From Thermotoga sp. KOL6 (GTDB lineage Bacteria; Thermotogota; Thermotogae; Thermotogales; Thermotogaceae), in NCBI RefSeq assembly GCF_002866025.1, contig NZ_LNDE01000002.1, forward strand, positions 186,001 through 250,000: DNA of 64,000 nt, in the 5' to 3' direction. The notes below the pieces were generated by a model. The model was not told the DNA's origin and did not search any database. It saw only the letters and a program-made list of their open reading frames with translations. Position numbers and translations under genes: made by a program. Positions 45,510 to 56,266 of this stretch are shown here, piece after piece (position 1 is the stretch's first letter; each line of letters begins with the position of its first letter).

Positions 45510-46268
45510 GTGTTCGATTTGAAAGGAAGAACGGCACTCATAACGGGGGGATCTCGAGGATTGGGATTTGGAATCGCTCAAGGTTTGGCAGAAGCAGGGA
45601 GTACTGTTTTGTTAGTGAGCAGAAATTTTCAGGAAGCAGTGGAAGCCGCTCAAAGAATATCGAAGGAATACAAAGTAATCGCGAAAGCTTACGAGTGTGA
45701 TGTTTCTAAATACGAGGATGTGAAAAAATTGATAGAAATCGTTGAAGAGGAGTTTGGGAAACTAGATACTGTGGTCAACGCGGCAGGAATAAACAAACGA
45801 TATCCAGCGGAAAAGTTTCCGATAGAGGAATTCGAACGAGTGATAGCTGTGAACCTTTTGGGAACTTATTACGTGTGTAAAGAAACTTTCAAACTACTCA
45901 GAAAATCCGATAATCCTTCGATAATAAACATAGGTTCTCTCACCGTTGAAGAGGTTACTATGCCAAACATAGCTGCTTATGCGGCATCGAAAGGAGGAGT
46001 GGCCTCGTTGACAAAAGCTCTCGCGAAAGAATGGGGAAAGTACGGAATACGAGTGAATGCCATTGCTCCCGGGTGGTACAAAACAAAAATGACAGAGCAA
46101 GTATTCAACGATCCGGAGAAAGTAGAGTACATGCTGAAGAGAATACCGTTGGGAAGAACGGGCGTTCCCGAAGATTTGAAGGGTGTTGCCGTCTTTCTTG
46201 CCTCAGAAGAGTCTAGGTATATAACGGGACAAATCATATTTGTCGACGGTGGTTGGACTGCAAATTGA
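45510..46268 (+). CDS. Short-chain dehydrogenase (gluconate 5-dehydrogenase/KduD-like)
   Basis: The 252-residue SDR has the cofactor motif TGGSRGLGFGIA, NAAGINKR, catalytic Ser in NIGSLTVE, and the YAASK tetrad (Tyr-x-x-x-Lys), ending with the usual ITGQIIFVDGGWTAN. It is close to gluconate 5-dehydrogenases. In the operon it could interconvert gluconate and a keto-gluconate. GTG start after GGGAGGTAATTGAA, one base after the uxaE stop. Matches TM0441 by order. Confidence 0.87.
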   Translation: MFDLKGRTALITGGSRGLGFGIAQGLAEAGSTVLLVSRNFQEAVEAAQRISKEYKVIAKAYECDVSKYEDVKKLIEIVEEEFGKLDTVVNAAGINKRYPAEKFPIEEFERVIAVNLLGTYYVCKETFKLLRKSDNPSIINIGSLTVEEVTMPNIAAYAASKGGVASLTKALAKEWGKYGIRVNAIAPGWYKTKMTEQVFNDPEKVEYMLKRIPLGRTGVPEDLKGVAVFLASEESRYITGQIIFVDGGWTAN

Positions 46269-46280
46269 AGGGGTGAGAGT

Positions 46281-47564
46281 GTGACTGTGTATTTAGAAGG
46301 TGAACCTCTTACGGAAGAAAAAATAACGGAAGGTTTAGTAAAGCTTGTTGAGGATTTAGGAAAAATCAAAAGGGTTCTGGTTATCCATACCGATTATACA
46401 AGAGTAGATTTCACGAACCTGATAGCTAGAAATCTGTACAAGTTGCTCCTCGAGAAAGGAATAGAAGAATTTCATACACTCAATGCGAGTGGTACACACA
46501 GAGCAATGACAGTTGAGGAGTTCGAAAAAAAGCTGGGAATATCCAAATACGAGAGAGGAGTTTTCTTTCACAACCACGAGTTCTTCAATCCAGAAGCATT
46601 GGAATTCGTTGGATCTCTTTCACCAGATTTTGTTTCGGAGATGACAGAAGGAGATTTGGAGGAAGAAATACCTGTAAAGGTGAATAAGATGCTTTTTGAG
46701 GATTTCGATGTGATCTTTTTCATCAATGGGACGGTTCCACACGAATCTACAGGATTTTCTGGAGGATTGAAGATAGTCATACCTGGAATCGCGAGTCCCG
46801 AGGTGGTTGACACCTTTCATTGGGCTGCAGTTCTCATAGGGATCCCAAGGTTGATAGGGACGGTAGACAACCCGGCGAGGAAAATAATAAATCGTGCATC
46901 TGAATTGGTTTTTCAAAAGATAAAAATCAGGTCTTTCACCCTGAATATGGTGTACGAGGAAGAAGAAGAAGTGATTCCCAGAGCACTTTACATTGACGAA
47001 GGATATGAAGGATTTCTGAGGGCTTATGAGAAGGCATGTGAACTCAGCGCAAAGCTTCACGTGAAATACTTGGATCGTTCTCTCAAAAGAGCAGTTCAGG
47101 TGATAGGTGAAGAATACGACGAAGTGTGGACAGCCGGTAAGGGTTCCTACAAGCTTCAAAGACCTGGAGTGATGGCCAAAGGCGGACAAATCATAATTTA
47201 CGCTCCTCATATCAAGAAGTTCCACTCCAATCCACAGATGGACAAATGGATCAGGGAGATCGGATACCATTGTAAAGATTACGTAAAATGGTACTTGAAG
47301 AAACATCCTGATTTCAACAAAAACGTTGCGGCACATGTGATCAACGTTAGAGGAGCAGGCGTGTTCGATCCCGAAACGGGAAAAGAGGATTTTGAATTCG
47401 ATGTGATACTTGCAACATCCATCCCTGAAGATGAATGTAAAGCAGTGAATTTAGGATATATGGATCCTTCGAAAATAAGGAAAGAAGACTTTATGGATGA
47501 GTATTCTCTTTGGATAGAGCCGGGTGGGAAGTACCTTTACGACTTGAAGGAGAGGAGAAGATGA
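46281..47564 (+). CDS. LarA-family hydroxyacid epimerase of the gluconate operon
   Basis: The 427-residue protein is a second LarA-type nickel-pincer family member in the window. It has DYTRVD, NASGTHRAM, HESTGFSGGLKIVIPG with the cofactor-binding Lys, and TFHW with a possible metal-ligand His. It matches TM0442 in order. Some LarA relatives are gluconate 2-epimerases, and its place between the SDR and gluconokinase genes makes a C2 epimerase of a sugar acid likely. GTG start after GGGGTGAG. It overlaps the kinase by ATGA. It is clearly different from the LarA at 29889, so the two are not recent duplicates. Confidence 0.83.
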   Translation: MTVYLEGEPLTEEKITEGLVKLVEDLGKIKRVLVIHTDYTRVDFTNLIARNLYKLLLEKGIEEFHTLNASGTHRAMTVEEFEKKLGISKYERGVFFHNHEFFNPEALEFVGSLSPDFVSEMTEGDLEEEIPVKVNKMLFEDFDVIFFINGTVPHESTGFSGGLKIVIPGIASPEVVDTFHWAAVLIGIPRLIGTVDNPARKIINRASELVFQKIKIRSFTLNMVYEEEEEVIPRALYIDEGYEGFLRAYEKACELSAKLHVKYLDRSLKRAVQVIGEEYDEVWTAGKGSYKLQRPGVMAKGGQIIIYAPHIKKFHSNPQMDKWIREIGYHCKDYVKWYLKKHPDFNKNVAAHVINVRGAGVFDPETGKEDFEFDVILATSIPEDECKAVNLGYMDPSKIRKEDFMDEYSLWIEPGGKYLYDLKERRR

Positions 47565-48991
47565 TCGTTGCTATCGATATAGGAACAGAGAGCGCACGCC
47601 TTCTCTTTGAACGTAATGGTAATTGGGAAATCTTGAAAGAATCTTATAAAATTTTCTTTCCTTCACCTGAAGCAGTAGAACAAAATCCCAACGAAATACT
47701 GTCCGCTACTCTTAAGCTTCTGGAGCGGGTTCCAAAAGAGGACGATGTTTTGTACGTTGGTTTGAGTTCTGTTTTTCATAGCATACTCGGACTTGATGAA
47801 GATTTTGAACCCGTAACCCCTCTTCTCAACTGGGCAGACCGTCGATCTTACAAGGAAAAGGAAGAACTCGAGAAAAGATACGGTGTTCGGTTTTTCTACG
47901 AAAAAACTGCATGTCCCCTTCATCCTATGTATTGGCCTTCGAAGATACTTTGGATGAAAAAAAATTCAAAAGCCAAGAGGTTCTGTTCTATAAAGTCTTA
48001 CATTTTGCAGAAATTGACGGGGGAGTTCGTAGAAGAATTGTCACTTGCTTCCGGCACTGGGATTATGAATATCCACAGTCTCGACTGGGACGATAGTATT
48101 CTCGAGATACTCGGTGTGAGTAGAGATGAACTACCGATAATATTGTCACCTTACGGGCGAGTAAGGATGAAGGAAACTATTGCGAAAAAGTTGGGCTTTA
48201 AAGATGTTCTCTTTGTTCTCGGTGGTGGCGATGGTGTGATGACGAATGTAGGAGTGAACGCCATGACTTCAGATTCCGCCACCGTAACCATAGGAACAAG
48301 TGGAGCATTCCGAGTAGTTTTAGACAAACCCGTCATAGATCGAGAAGGAATCTCGACATGGTGTTATCTGATAGATGAAAAGAGCTACGTTTTAGGAGGT
48401 GCAATAAACAATGGAGGAATAGTGCTGATGTGGCTCAAAGATATTATGAAATTTGAAGATTACAATGAGATTGTGAGGACAGCTATGAAATCTCCTATTG
48501 GAGCGAATGGATTAATTTTCTTGCCTTTTCTCAATGGAGAACGAGCTCCTCACTGGCGTGAAAGGTACCGTGGAGTTCTAGTGGGTTTATCTTCATCACA
48601 CAAAAGATGTGACATAGCTCGATCAGCACTCGAGGGAATTTGTTTCAGAATAAAAGATATATACAACGCAGTAACGAAAGTAGGAAAAGTTGAGCCAAAG
48701 AGAATCGTTGCCACAGGTGGTTTCACTTCCGCACCAGAATGGGTTCAACTTCTGGCGAATATCTTAGGGAAAGATATCGTGGTGACGAACATAAATAATC
48801 CATCAGCCTTCGGAGCGTATGTTATGGCTTTGAAATCTTTCGGAGAAAACGTCGAGGACTTTTTGGCGAATCATCTTAAGGTGAGAAAAGTTTTCAAGGT
48901 AGAAACAGAAGTAAACAATAGGTACGATGAGCTTTACAAGGAGTATCAGTACCTTTACGAAAAGCTCGTAGATTATTTTTACAAGGAATAA
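47561..48991 (+). CDS. gntK: FGGY-family gluconokinase
   Basis: The 476-residue sugar kinase phosphorylates gluconate to 6-phosphogluconate, the substrate of Gnd at the start of the same gene run. It has the FGGY fold: IVAIDIGTESARLLF at the N-terminus, TPLLNWADRRS, ATP-binding GTSGAFRV and the catalytic-region GGDGVMTNVG, then PFLNGERAPHWRERYRG and RIVATGGFTSAPEWVQLLANILG. It matches TM0443. ATGA overlap with the epimerase gene. It ends convergently with aspA, overlapping by 13 bases. Confidence 0.92.
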   Translation: MIVAIDIGTESARLLFERNGNWEILKESYKIFFPSPEAVEQNPNEILSATLKLLERVPKEDDVLYVGLSSVFHSILGLDEDFEPVTPLLNWADRRSYKEKEELEKRYGVRFFYEKTACPLHPMYWPSKILWMKKNSKAKRFCSIKSYILQKLTGEFVEELSLASGTGIMNIHSLDWDDSILEILGVSRDELPIILSPYGRVRMKETIAKKLGFKDVLFVLGGGDGVMTNVGVNAMTSDSATVTIGTSGAFRVVLDKPVIDREGISTWCYLIDEKSYVLGGAINNGGIVLMWLKDIMKFEDYNEIVRTAMKSPIGANGLIFLPFLNGERAPHWRERYRGVLVGLSSSHKRCDIARSALEGICFRIKDIYNAVTKVGKVEPKRIVATGGFTSAPEWVQLLANILGKDIVVTNINNPSAFGAYVMALKSFGENVEDFLANHLKVRKVFKVETEVNNRYDELYKEYQYLYEKLVDYFYKE

Positions 48992-50355
48992 CCAAGTCCG
49001 GTCATCTTTTTCAAATTGAGCTTCTTTAGAATTTCTTCGATCGGGATGTTTTTTTCTTTGGAAAGCATCTTCAAAGCTTCTTGAATGTTCCAATTTGCCT
49101 TTTTTATAGCTTTGGAAACAGAATCATACCCAAAGATATTTATTAAAGGTGTGAGGTTCGAAATTGACCTTAAAAGATTCTCTTCACAACGTTTTTTGTT
49201 CGCCTCTATTTTAACTATGTAACTCGCCAAAGCCTTGCAAGAATTGGTCAGAAAGGACAGAGATTTTAAAGTGAGATGGACTATGAGAGGTGCGAATTGG
49301 TTGAGTTCGAGATTTCCAAGAGCGCACGCGTGATTCAAAACAGCATCGTTTCCAAATACCGAGTGACAAAGCTGCATCACGTACTCTGGTACAACGGGAT
49401 TTACTTTTCCAGGCATGATCGAACTCCCTGCTTGTACTGCGGGTAGGAGGAGTTCTCCTATAGCGGTATTTGGACCACTTCCCAGAAGCCTTATATCATT
49501 CGCTATCTTGTACAAGTTGACGGCGAGAGATTTGAGTAGACCATGTACTTCCGCAAAGACATCCCAATTTTGTGTGGCATCTATCAGATTCTCTGCCTTA
49601 GCAATTTTCACTCCTGTTACTTCTCTGACCTTTTCTGCGATCTTCAAGATGTAGTCCTTCGGTGCGCCAACGCCTGTTCCTATAGCAGTACCTCCTATGT
49701 TCACGCTCCTGATCCTTTCTTCAACCTTATGGAGCCGCCATCTGTCTCTCGCCAAAGCATCTGCGAATGCTCCAAATTCTTGACCCAACATGATGGGAGG
49801 ACCATCCATAAGTTGGGTTCTTCCAGGTTTTCTGATAGTGTAGAATTCTTTTTCTTTTCCTTGGATTTTCTCCTGAAGTTTTATCACTTCGTCTATGAGT
49901 TTTCTCAGCTTTACGATGACTGCAATCTTGGCACTCGTTGGAAAGGTATCATTTGTGGACTGATGCAGGTTTACATGCATCAGAGGATCGACAATGTACT
50001 CTCCTTTTTTCCCCCCCAAGATCTCGGTTGCTTTGTTTGCGATTACTTCATTTATGTTCATATTTACCGACGTTCCTGCACCACCAGCGAGTGGATCCAC
50101 TACTATGTAGTCTTTCAAAGTTTCCCACTCGTCGCATGCCTGAACGATAGCTTTCCCTACCCTTTCTTCCAGATAACCTAATTCCATGTTTAGGAGGGCA
50201 CACGCCTTTTTCACCATGAAATAGGCCCAAATGAATTCTCTATCTATCTTTTCACCCGTTGAAGGGAAATTCATCAAGGCTCTTTTCGTGTGAATTCCGT
50301 AGTAGACGTCTTCTTCTATTTCGAGTTCTCCAAGGTAGTCTCTTTCTTTTCTCAT
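48979..50355 (-). CDS. aspA: Aspartate ammonia-lyase (aspartase/fumarase superfamily)
   Basis: The 458-residue enzyme of the superfamily converts L-aspartate to fumarate and ammonia. Signatures are [38 protein letters not shown] and the mobile loop [15 protein letters not shown] with its catalytic Ser. Fumarase shares most of these motifs, but the N-terminus ([20 protein letters not shown]) and its place next to hydF favour aspartase. It overlaps hydF by 4 bases and is the second gene of that operon. Such an aspA-hydF linkage is also seen in clostridial hydrogenase-maturation operons. Confidence 0.88.
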   Translation of the reverse strand: MRKERDYLGELEIEEDVYYGIHTKRALMNFPSTGEKIDREFIWAYFMVKKACALLNMELGYLEERVGKAIVQACDEWETLKDYIVVDPLAGGAGTSVNMNINEVIANKATEILGGKKGEYIVDPLMHVNLHQSTNDTFPTSAKIAVIVKLRKLIDEVIKLQEKIQGKEKEFYTIRKPGRTQLMDGPPIMLGQEFGAFADALARDRWRLHKVEERIRSVNIGGTAIGTGVGAPKDYILKIAEKVREVTGVKIAKAENLIDATQNWDVFAEVHGLLKSLAVNLYKIANDIRLLGSGPNTAIGELLLPAVQAGSSIMPGKVNPVVPEYVMQLCHSVFGNDAVLNHACALGNLELNQFAPLIVHLTLKSLSFLTNSCKALASYIVKIEANKKRCEENLLRSISNLTPLINIFGYDSVSKAIKKANWNIQEALKMLSKEKNIPIEEILKKLNLKKMTGLGYSL

Positions 50356-51566
50356 ACTTCCACTTCCCGTTTGAATGGACGAATAGCTCTGTCTAAAACC
50401 CCGTGTAGGTAAGAGATAGTTACACCGTAATTAGTCATAGGAATACCCAGTCTTTTTGCCATCCTCACCCTTCTCATCATCGACGTGCGATTCAAAACGC
50501 ATCCTCCACAGTGGATAATCAATTCCGCGCCTTCAAGTTCTTCAGCATCTGGGAAATCTTTTCCTGCTATTACTTTGAAGTTCAGTTGAGCACCTGTGTG
50601 ATTCACGAGCCATCTCGGTATTTTGACTCTCCCAATGTCTTCGGTTAAAGGTCTGTGCGTGCAACCTTCCATGATGACCACTGTGTCTCCGTCTTCAAGT
50701 TCCTCTATCTTTTTAACGCTTTCGACGAAGTAAGAAAGATCACCACGGTAGCGCGATTCTACAATAGAAAATGTGGTGAGCTCAACATCCTCTGGTATGT
50801 CAGATACAACTTTCATCACTGCTTGGGAATCTGTTATCACAAGTTTCGGCTTCATTCCTATATTTTCTAGCGTATATCTGAGTTCTCTTTCCTTCACCAC
50901 CAGAGCGATTGCTTCTCTGTCCAGAACTTCCCTTATCGCGTGTACCTGGGGCATGATGAGTCTCCCTTTTGGTGCTCCAAGATCTATCGGAACAACCAAG
51001 ATAACCAAATCGCCACCGTCTATCAAATCGCCAAGATAGGGCAACTCTTCGTCGTTTGGTACGATTTCCGAGAGTACTTTTCCAATGTCCTCGAATCCCT
51101 TTCTTTCCAAAGCAGAAACGAGAAGCACTTTCACTCTGTACCGATCTTCATAATTTTTTTTCAGTCTTTCGGCTGTTTCTTTCAGTACGTCTATCTTGTT
51201 TATCACAACCACAAAGGGTATTTCCATCTCTTTGAAGAGTTCAGCGACATCATCTTCGTAAGGCGTTGGTTCGCTGTCCGTCACTAGTATTCCGCAATCT
51301 GCTCGATAAAATACCCTTCGAGCTTTCTCTACTCTGAGTCGTCCCAGTTCTCCTACATCGTCCAAACCCGGTGTGTCGACCAGTGTAACGGGTCCGAGAG
51401 GATACAACTCCATCGATTTGTAGACAGGATCTGTTGTTGTTCCTGCGTGATCGCTCACTATGGATACATTCTGCCCTACAAGTGCGTTCATAAAAGATGA
51501 TTTTCCAACGTTTCTTCTTCCAGCAACTACTATATACCTTCTGAACCCTGCATCCGGAAGTCTCAT
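50352..51566 (-). CDS. hydF: [FeFe]-hydrogenase maturation GTPase HydF
   Basis: The 404-residue scaffold protein assembles and delivers the diiron subcluster of [FeFe]-hydrogenase. It has a GTPase domain (about 8-170: P-loop [12 protein letters not shown], switch [25 protein letters not shown]), a dimerisation domain and a C-terminal Fe-S domain with the CxH...HCxxC set Cys302, His304, His352, Cys353 and Cys356. HydE and HydG are not in the window. A leader with overlapping hairpins precedes it. Confidence 0.96.
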   Translation of the reverse strand: MRLPDAGFRRYIVVAGRRNVGKSSFMNALVGQNVSIVSDHAGTTTDPVYKSMELYPLGPVTLVDTPGLDDVGELGRLRVEKARRVFYRADCGILVTDSEPTPYEDDVAELFKEMEIPFVVVINKIDVLKETAERLKKNYEDRYRVKVLLVSALERKGFEDIGKVLSEIVPNDEELPYLGDLIDGGDLVILVVPIDLGAPKGRLIMPQVHAIREVLDREAIALVVKERELRYTLENIGMKPKLVITDSQAVMKVVSDIPEDVELTTFSIVESRYRGDLSYFVESVKKIEELEDGDTVVIMEGCTHRPLTEDIGRVKIPRWLVNHTGAQLNFKVIAGKDFPDAEELEGAELIIHCGGCVLNRTSMMRRVRMAKRLGIPMTNYGVTISYLHGVLDRAIRPFKREVEV

Positions 51567-51580
51567 ACTATCACCCCATA

Positions 51581-51684
51581 AAAAGAAATCCCCTTCATAA
51601 ACCGAAGGGGCATGTTCCCCCTCGGTGTCGGAATCCCTTCACCTCAGGTGGAACTCTCTTTCCAAGTTAATTTTATCACAAATC
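51581..51684 (-). promoter_or_regulatory. Attenuator-like leader of hydF (terminator/antiterminator pair)
   Basis: On the minus strand GAAGGGG (51590-51596) pairs with CCCCTTC (51604-51610) and is followed by ATTTCTTTTT: a Rho-independent terminator. The same CCCCTTCGGT (51601-51610) can instead pair with ACCGAGGGG (51618-51626). Upstream, GTTCC (51650-51654) can pair with GGAAC (51614-51618) and CACC/GGTG form a small hairpin, giving an aptamer-like fold. TAAAAT at 51670-51675 may be a -10 box. No known riboswitch consensus is recognised. The simplest alternative is just the purKE terminator. Confidence 0.6.
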
Positions 51685-52200
51685 TCAATCTTTTTCTTCA
51701 AGATATTTACTGTGACCTAACTCTTCCAATTTTTTCGCCTTTTGTAAGGCTCTTTCTTTCATCTTTTTCTTGTATTCTTTAACCTTTGCAGCCACATCTG
51801 GGTATTTGATTCCTAGAATGGATGCCGCGAGGATTCCCGCGTTCTTCGCGTTGTTTATTGCGACAGTGGCAACTGGAACCCCAGCTGGCATTTGAACAAT
51901 GGAGAAAAGTGAATCCAAGCCGTTCAACGTAGAAGTCTTGACGGGAACTCCTATGACTGGCAAATGTGTGAGACTTGCAACCATTCCAGGAAGATGGGCT
52001 GCACCGCCCGCTCCTGCAATGATGACCTCTATACCTCTTTCCTCGGCCGTTTTTGCGTATTCAAACATACGATCCGGAGTTCTGTGAGCGGAGACGATAG
52101 TGATTTCATAGTCTATTCCAAATTCTTCTAAAATCTCTGCCGCTGCTTTCATAACGGGAAGATCTGAATCGCTTCCCATGATGATTCCTACTTTCGGCAT
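51685..52200 (-). CDS. purE: N5-carboxyaminoimidazole ribonucleotide mutase
   Basis: The 171-residue class I PurE converts N5-CAIR to CAIR in purine synthesis. Motifs are [26 protein letters not shown] with the catalytic His, [13 protein letters not shown] and [15 protein letters not shown]. It begins 13 bases inside purK. The C-terminal Lys-rich extension (about 145-171) is a little longer than in E. coli PurE. Confidence 0.96.
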   Translation of the reverse strand: MPKVGIIMGSDSDLPVMKAAAEILEEFGIDYEITIVSAHRTPDRMFEYAKTAEERGIEVIIAGAGGAAHLPGMVASLTHLPVIGVPVKTSTLNGLDSLFSIVQMPAGVPVATVAINNAKNAGILAASILGIKYPDVAAKVKEYKKKMKERALQKAKKLEELGHSKYLEEKD

Positions 52201-53330
52201 GATGAAACCTCCTCTGAAACCACTTTTAAAATTTTTTTTGCCCTTAAAGCCTTTTCTAAAGCTGTTTCTACATTATCATCGACTACCGTAAAATGTCCCA
52301 TTTTTCTAAAGGGTCTAGTCTCTTTTTTTCCATAGAAGTGGAGAGAAAGTCCTTCTATCTCAAGAGCATTCTCGAGCCCAATCAACTTAGGTGTTCCGTG
52401 GTAATCTTTTTCCCCAAGAAGGTTGACCATCACAGCAGGAGTGAGGAGTTTTGTTGAACCGAGCGGAAGATTCATTATTGCTCTTATGTGCTGTTCAAAT
52501 TGGCTTGTGACACACGCTTCTATTGTGTAATGTCCTGAGTTGTGGGGCCGAGGAGCGATTTCGTTCACCAGAATTTCTCCGTTTTTAGTGAGGAACATTT
52601 CGATTCCAAAAACGCCAATACCTTCGAAAGCCTCTACAATGGAAGTTGCTATTTCCTTTGTTCTTTTTTCAAATTTTTTTTCAATTCTTGCAGGTGCAAT
52701 TACTGTATCACAAATATTGGCTTCTTCATCAAAGAACATTTCAACTACTGGATAACATTTAACTTCACCTTTTTTGTTTCTTGCCACCATTACAGCGATT
52801 TCTTTCTCTATAGGGACAAACTCCTCAAGGTAGGTTTCGCCCACTAGAGCTTCTTCAATATCTGCTTTGTTCTTTATCACGAATACCCCTCGTCCATCGT
52901 AGCCTCCTTTTCTTGCTTTCTGAACGACAGGGAAACTAAACTCTTCGACGTCTTTTTCCAAGTTTGTTACCAACTTGTATCTGGGAACCGGTATACCTTT
53001 GGATCTCAAGAATTCCTTTTGGGCGAATTTGTCTTGTATTATCTCCAAGATGTATGGTGAAGGATGGATCTCATAACCTTCATTGTACAATCTTTTCAAG
53101 GTTTTGATATCTATGTGTTCGAGATCATAGGTGGTGACGTCGACATTTCTCACCAGTTTTTCTATCTTTTCCGAATCGAAAAAGTTTGCAGTAATCTGTT
53201 CATCTGCAACTTGTCCAGCCGGACTTTTTGGAGTAGGATCGAGTATTGTTACATAAAACCCCATCTTCTTCGCTTCAAGACTCATCATTTTCCCCAACTG
53301 TCCACCACCTATGATGCCGATCTTTTTCAC
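52188..53330 (-). CDS. purK: N5-carboxyaminoimidazole ribonucleotide synthase
   Basis: The 380-residue ATP-grasp enzyme makes N5-CAIR from AIR, ATP and bicarbonate. It starts [20 protein letters not shown], with [15 protein letters not shown] (ATP binding), [17 protein letters not shown] and [17 protein letters not shown]. It acts directly before PurE, with which it overlaps by 13 bases. It follows bamA by 13 bases. Confidence 0.96.
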   Translation of the reverse strand: MKKIGIIGGGQLGKMMSLEAKKMGFYVTILDPTPKSPAGQVADEQITANFFDSEKIEKLVRNVDVTTYDLEHIDIKTLKRLYNEGYEIHPSPYILEIIQDKFAQKEFLRSKGIPVPRYKLVTNLEKDVEEFSFPVVQKARKGGYDGRGVFVIKNKADIEEALVGETYLEEFVPIEKEIAVMVARNKKGEVKCYPVVEMFFDEEANICDTVIAPARIEKKFEKRTKEIATSIVEAFEGIGVFGIEMFLTKNGEILVNEIAPRPHNSGHYTIEACVTSQFEQHIRAIMNLPLGSTKLLTPAVMVNLLGEKDYHGTPKLIGLENALEIEGLSLHFYGKKETRPFRKMGHFTVVDDNVETALEKALRAKKILKVVSEEVSSCRK

Positions 53331-53343
53331 CTACACACCCTCC

Positions 53344-55482
53344 TCACCAACTTCCCATGAGAAAGTAAAACTGCCAGTCTTTTTCGTTAAATTTGTAAGC
53401 TCCTCCAATTTCAATACTTCCAAAGAGCGGTACGACGAGATCAAGTTTTATTCCTGCAGAGGAGAGGTACCTCATACTTCCTTCTTCCACACCACCGTAA
53501 TCGAAGAACAATCCTGTAACTACTGGAACGTTTTCTCTCTGTAGAATCCAATTCAAATCTGCTGAAAGTTTGAACATCTTTTTCGTCTCAAAGTAGTTAT
53601 AACCACGTACCGCGTACTGTCCTGATACTTCAAGAAGTTCAGTTCCAATTTCATTATAAACGACACCGCCTATTCCTCTGAAACTCCAGAAAAGACTTTC
53701 GAAGACAGGATAGTACGCTTGTGCTGAAAGAATTGCTTTCCAATATTTCTGCTCATTTAGATTAAGAAGTCCCGCACGAGTTAGATCGAGAGACAAAAAG
53801 TAACCTTTTGTTGGAAGTATGGCAGAATTCTTCGTGTTGTACTTGTATTTAAAAAGTGCTGCAAGAGTTCCTTTGCTTTCTTCAGTGAGGAATTTTTCGT
53901 AAAGGAATCCTATTCCAAAGGAATGACCCTTGTATGGAAGCGTTGATACCACACTCTTCATGTTGATCGTATCTGTTCCACTTCCAGTAGCGTAGTTCGT
54001 ATATCCTATCCCAAATTCGATATTCATGGGAATTTCGTACTTAACGGGGATTTTGAAATTTCCTTCAATGCTTCTTTCAGTGAACCCGAGATTTACATCA
54101 AGGGAGAAAGATTCCCCGTATCCAAAGGTATTCACCATGGAGACTTTTGCGCTGCCTGAAAAACCTTCCCACCATTCACCTTTTTTGGGCATGGTCCATC
54201 CAATACCACCAATAAAATTTCGTGTTTTCTCCGACTCTTTCAGATCGATCACGACATCAACTTGTGTAGCTGTGGTAGAAAACTGTGGGTAGATATTCAC
54301 TGCGTCAAAATATTCGCTATTCTGCAAATAAGAATAGGTGAGGGAGATTTTTTCTCTGTTCAATGGTTCTCCTTCTTTCACGGCAACCAGATTCTCTACC
54401 ACGTAAGGTTTTGTTCTTTTTAAACCTTCTATCTTCACCGAACGAACGTATTTTTCATAAACGTTGAAGATGAGTTTGCTGTCTTCCACTCTCGCTTCAA
54501 CCCAAACGTATGGATAGTTGTTCTTGTTATAAAAATCGACAATCCTATTCATGGCAAGTAGAATTTGAGAGTTCGTGTACTTTTCTTCGGAGGACAAACC
54601 GGATGCGTGTAACAATTCTCGATCTGTAAAGATGGTGTTTCCAAGAAAAACGAATTCTTTGAAGACTTTTTCTCCTTCAAAAATTTTCCTTTGAACCACA
54701 TTAACGACCATGATTACCACATTTTTTTCTTCTATATCTTTTACCGTGGTTTTTTTGAAATCCACGGACGTTTTTTCAGAGAAGAAGGGATAAGTGTTCA
54801 AAATGGAAATAAAATTGCTTATTTCTGAATACGTGGGGTAAAAATCTTTTTTGCTCATGGTGAAAAATCTAACTAATGGAGAAGAAGAATAATAATCTCT
54901 CAAAGTCTTTATCTTTGCCTTCGACAAGATGGATACTATGTCCAGACCATCTGTTTCACCGTTGAAAACAATATCCCAAAGTGCGTACTCTTTTACGAGA
55001 ATTTTGTAGATTCCATCTTCAAAGTTTCCGTTTATCTCAACGAGAAAATACCCAGCTTCATTGTATTTGTTCCTAATCGCTTCGAAGCTTTCCTTCAGTG
55101 AATTTGTGTTCAAGGGCATGCCTTTTTCAATTTTAACAAGTTTTTCAAGCTCCTTTTTATCGATCAAACCAGGACCTTCTATTTCGAGTTTCCAATCTTC
55201 AACCAGGGGGTTTTCTTTCAAACTTACAACCAACTTGTATCCAAGATCTGATGGTTCGAAAGAAGGGGTCAAGCTGGAAAAATAGCCCAAATTGAAGATC
55301 TTTTTGAGATAATTTTGAATCTCATTTGATGTGACTTCCCCGAACAATTTTCCCACTTTTTCCGTTATGAACTCTGGCTTGAGTACGTTCAATCCCTCGA
55401 ATTTAACCTCGGAAATGTAAATGGCCATAACAGAAACACTGAAAATTGTAAAAACGATCAGCGTGAAGAGCTTCCTTTTCAT
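53344..55482 (-). CDS. bamA: BamA/Omp85 outer membrane assembly protein
   Basis: The 712-residue protein has a signal peptide ([20 protein letters not shown]), about four POTRA domains (roughly 20-380) and a C-terminal 16-strand beta-barrel (about 400-712) ending in FYFLMGSW with an aromatic terminal residue. It inserts beta-barrel proteins into the outer layer (toga). The barrel has the RGYN motif ([11 protein letters not shown]) that marks Omp85 strands. It starts within the thyX stop (ATGA). Confidence 0.92.
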   Translation of the reverse strand: MKRKLFTLIVFTIFSVSVMAIYISEVKFEGLNVLKPEFITEKVGKLFGEVTSNEIQNYLKKIFNLGYFSSLTPSFEPSDLGYKLVVSLKENPLVEDWKLEIEGPGLIDKKELEKLVKIEKGMPLNTNSLKESFEAIRNKYNEAGYFLVEINGNFEDGIYKILVKEYALWDIVFNGETDGLDIVSILSKAKIKTLRDYYSSSPLVRFFTMSKKDFYPTYSEISNFISILNTYPFFSEKTSVDFKKTTVKDIEEKNVVIMVVNVVQRKIFEGEKVFKEFVFLGNTIFTDRELLHASGLSSEEKYTNSQILLAMNRIVDFYNKNNYPYVWVEARVEDSKLIFNVYEKYVRSVKIEGLKRTKPYVVENLVAVKEGEPLNREKISLTYSYLQNSEYFDAVNIYPQFSTTATQVDVVIDLKESEKTRNFIGGIGWTMPKKGEWWEGFSGSAKVSMVNTFGYGESFSLDVNLGFTERSIEGNFKIPVKYEIPMNIEFGIGYTNYATGSGTDTINMKSVVSTLPYKGHSFGIGFLYEKFLTEESKGTLAALFKYKYNTKNSAILPTKGYFLSLDLTRAGLLNLNEQKYWKAILSAQAYYPVFESLFWSFRGIGGVVYNEIGTELLEVSGQYAVRGYNYFETKKMFKLSADLNWILQRENVPVVTGLFFDYGGVEEGSMRYLSSAGIKLDLVVPLFGSIEIGGAYKFNEKDWQFYFLMGSW

Positions 55483-56141
55483 GTTCGTACCTCCCTTAAC
55501 AAATCTCCTTTATAAGCATGCTTAAGGAAAGCTTCGAAAGTCCAGGGACACTTCTTTTCGAAAATTTTGGCAATGGCCAAGGCGTACTGCTGGATTTCCC
55601 ATTGAGCATGGGAATCTGCCCTCAAATTTAAGAAGTTCATCAAACTTCTAGCGTTCACGGTCCAATAAAATCGGGTGTAAAGGTTTAAAGGCAACACAAT
55701 TCTTGCGACTTCTCTTGGAACGCCCTCTTCTAATAGTTCCGTGTACATCTTGTAAGCTTTGTCTACAATTCCTGATATTTTTCTCACTATTTCTTCTGGG
55801 GAAACTTTTATATCGTATCCTTCAAAACGTTTTGACGAAGGTATATAAAACTCGTATGAAAGTTTCGAATACCTTCCGCTCAACTCGTTGTAGGAAGCTA
55901 TCCGATGTCTGAACCACTGTCTGGTAACGAAGATAGGAGCTTTTACATGGAAGGTGAAGACAATGTGTTCAAAAGGGGATTCATGCCCGTGCTTCATAAG
56001 GTATTCAACGAGATGCTTGTCTCTTTTTTCATCCTTCAATTCCATGTTGAATGATACACGAGCGGCACGCACAGCGGAAAGATCATTTCCCATCATGTCT
56101 ATCAATTCGACGAATCCTTTATCCAAAACAGGGAGCTTCAT
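55479..56141 (-). CDS. thyX: Flavin-dependent thymidylate synthase
   Basis: The 220-residue enzyme makes dTMP from dUMP with FAD and methylene-tetrahydrofolate. The ThyX motif RHRxxSxxxxSxR is residues 78-90, and [12 protein letters not shown] and [10 protein letters not shown] follow. The start at 56141 follows AGGGAGGTC and gives the 220-residue length of the T. maritima enzyme; an in-frame start 27 bases upstream would bury the ribosome binding site. The deaminase at 5740 may supply its dUMP, and tdk (3130) is the salvage route to the same product. Confidence 0.96.
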   Translation of the reverse strand: MKLPVLDKGFVELIDMMGNDLSAVRAARVSFNMELKDEKRDKHLVEYLMKHGHESPFEHIVFTFHVKAPIFVTRQWFRHRIASYNELSGRYSKLSYEFYIPSSKRFEGYDIKVSPEEIVRKISGIVDKAYKMYTELLEEGVPREVARIVLPLNLYTRFYWTVNARSLMNFLNLRADSHAQWEIQQYALAIAKIFEKKCPWTFEAFLKHAYKGDLLREVRT

Positions 56142-56232
56142 TTGAGACCTCCCTTCCCTTGGTATCATCTGTTACAATACTAACATATAACAATATGAAC
56201 GTTGAGCATCTGATATTTGAGGGGGAAAAATG

Positions 56233-56266
56233 AATCAGAAAAGAGGGCCGAGATCTCAGCCCTCTT
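56233..56266 (-). terminator. Bidirectional terminator after the 50-residue gene
   Basis: AGAGGGC...GCCCTCT arms at 56242-56248 and 56259-56265, with extra inner pairs, form a stem with a T-run on both strands (minus TTTTCTG, plus TTTTTTT). It contains the stop codon of the small minus-strand gene. Confidence 0.75.

Noticed and set aside
51581-51684. Assignment of the hydF leader to TPP, SAM, glycine, lysine, THF, ZTP or cobalamin riboswitches
   Set aside because: None of the conserved core sequences that I know for these classes is present.
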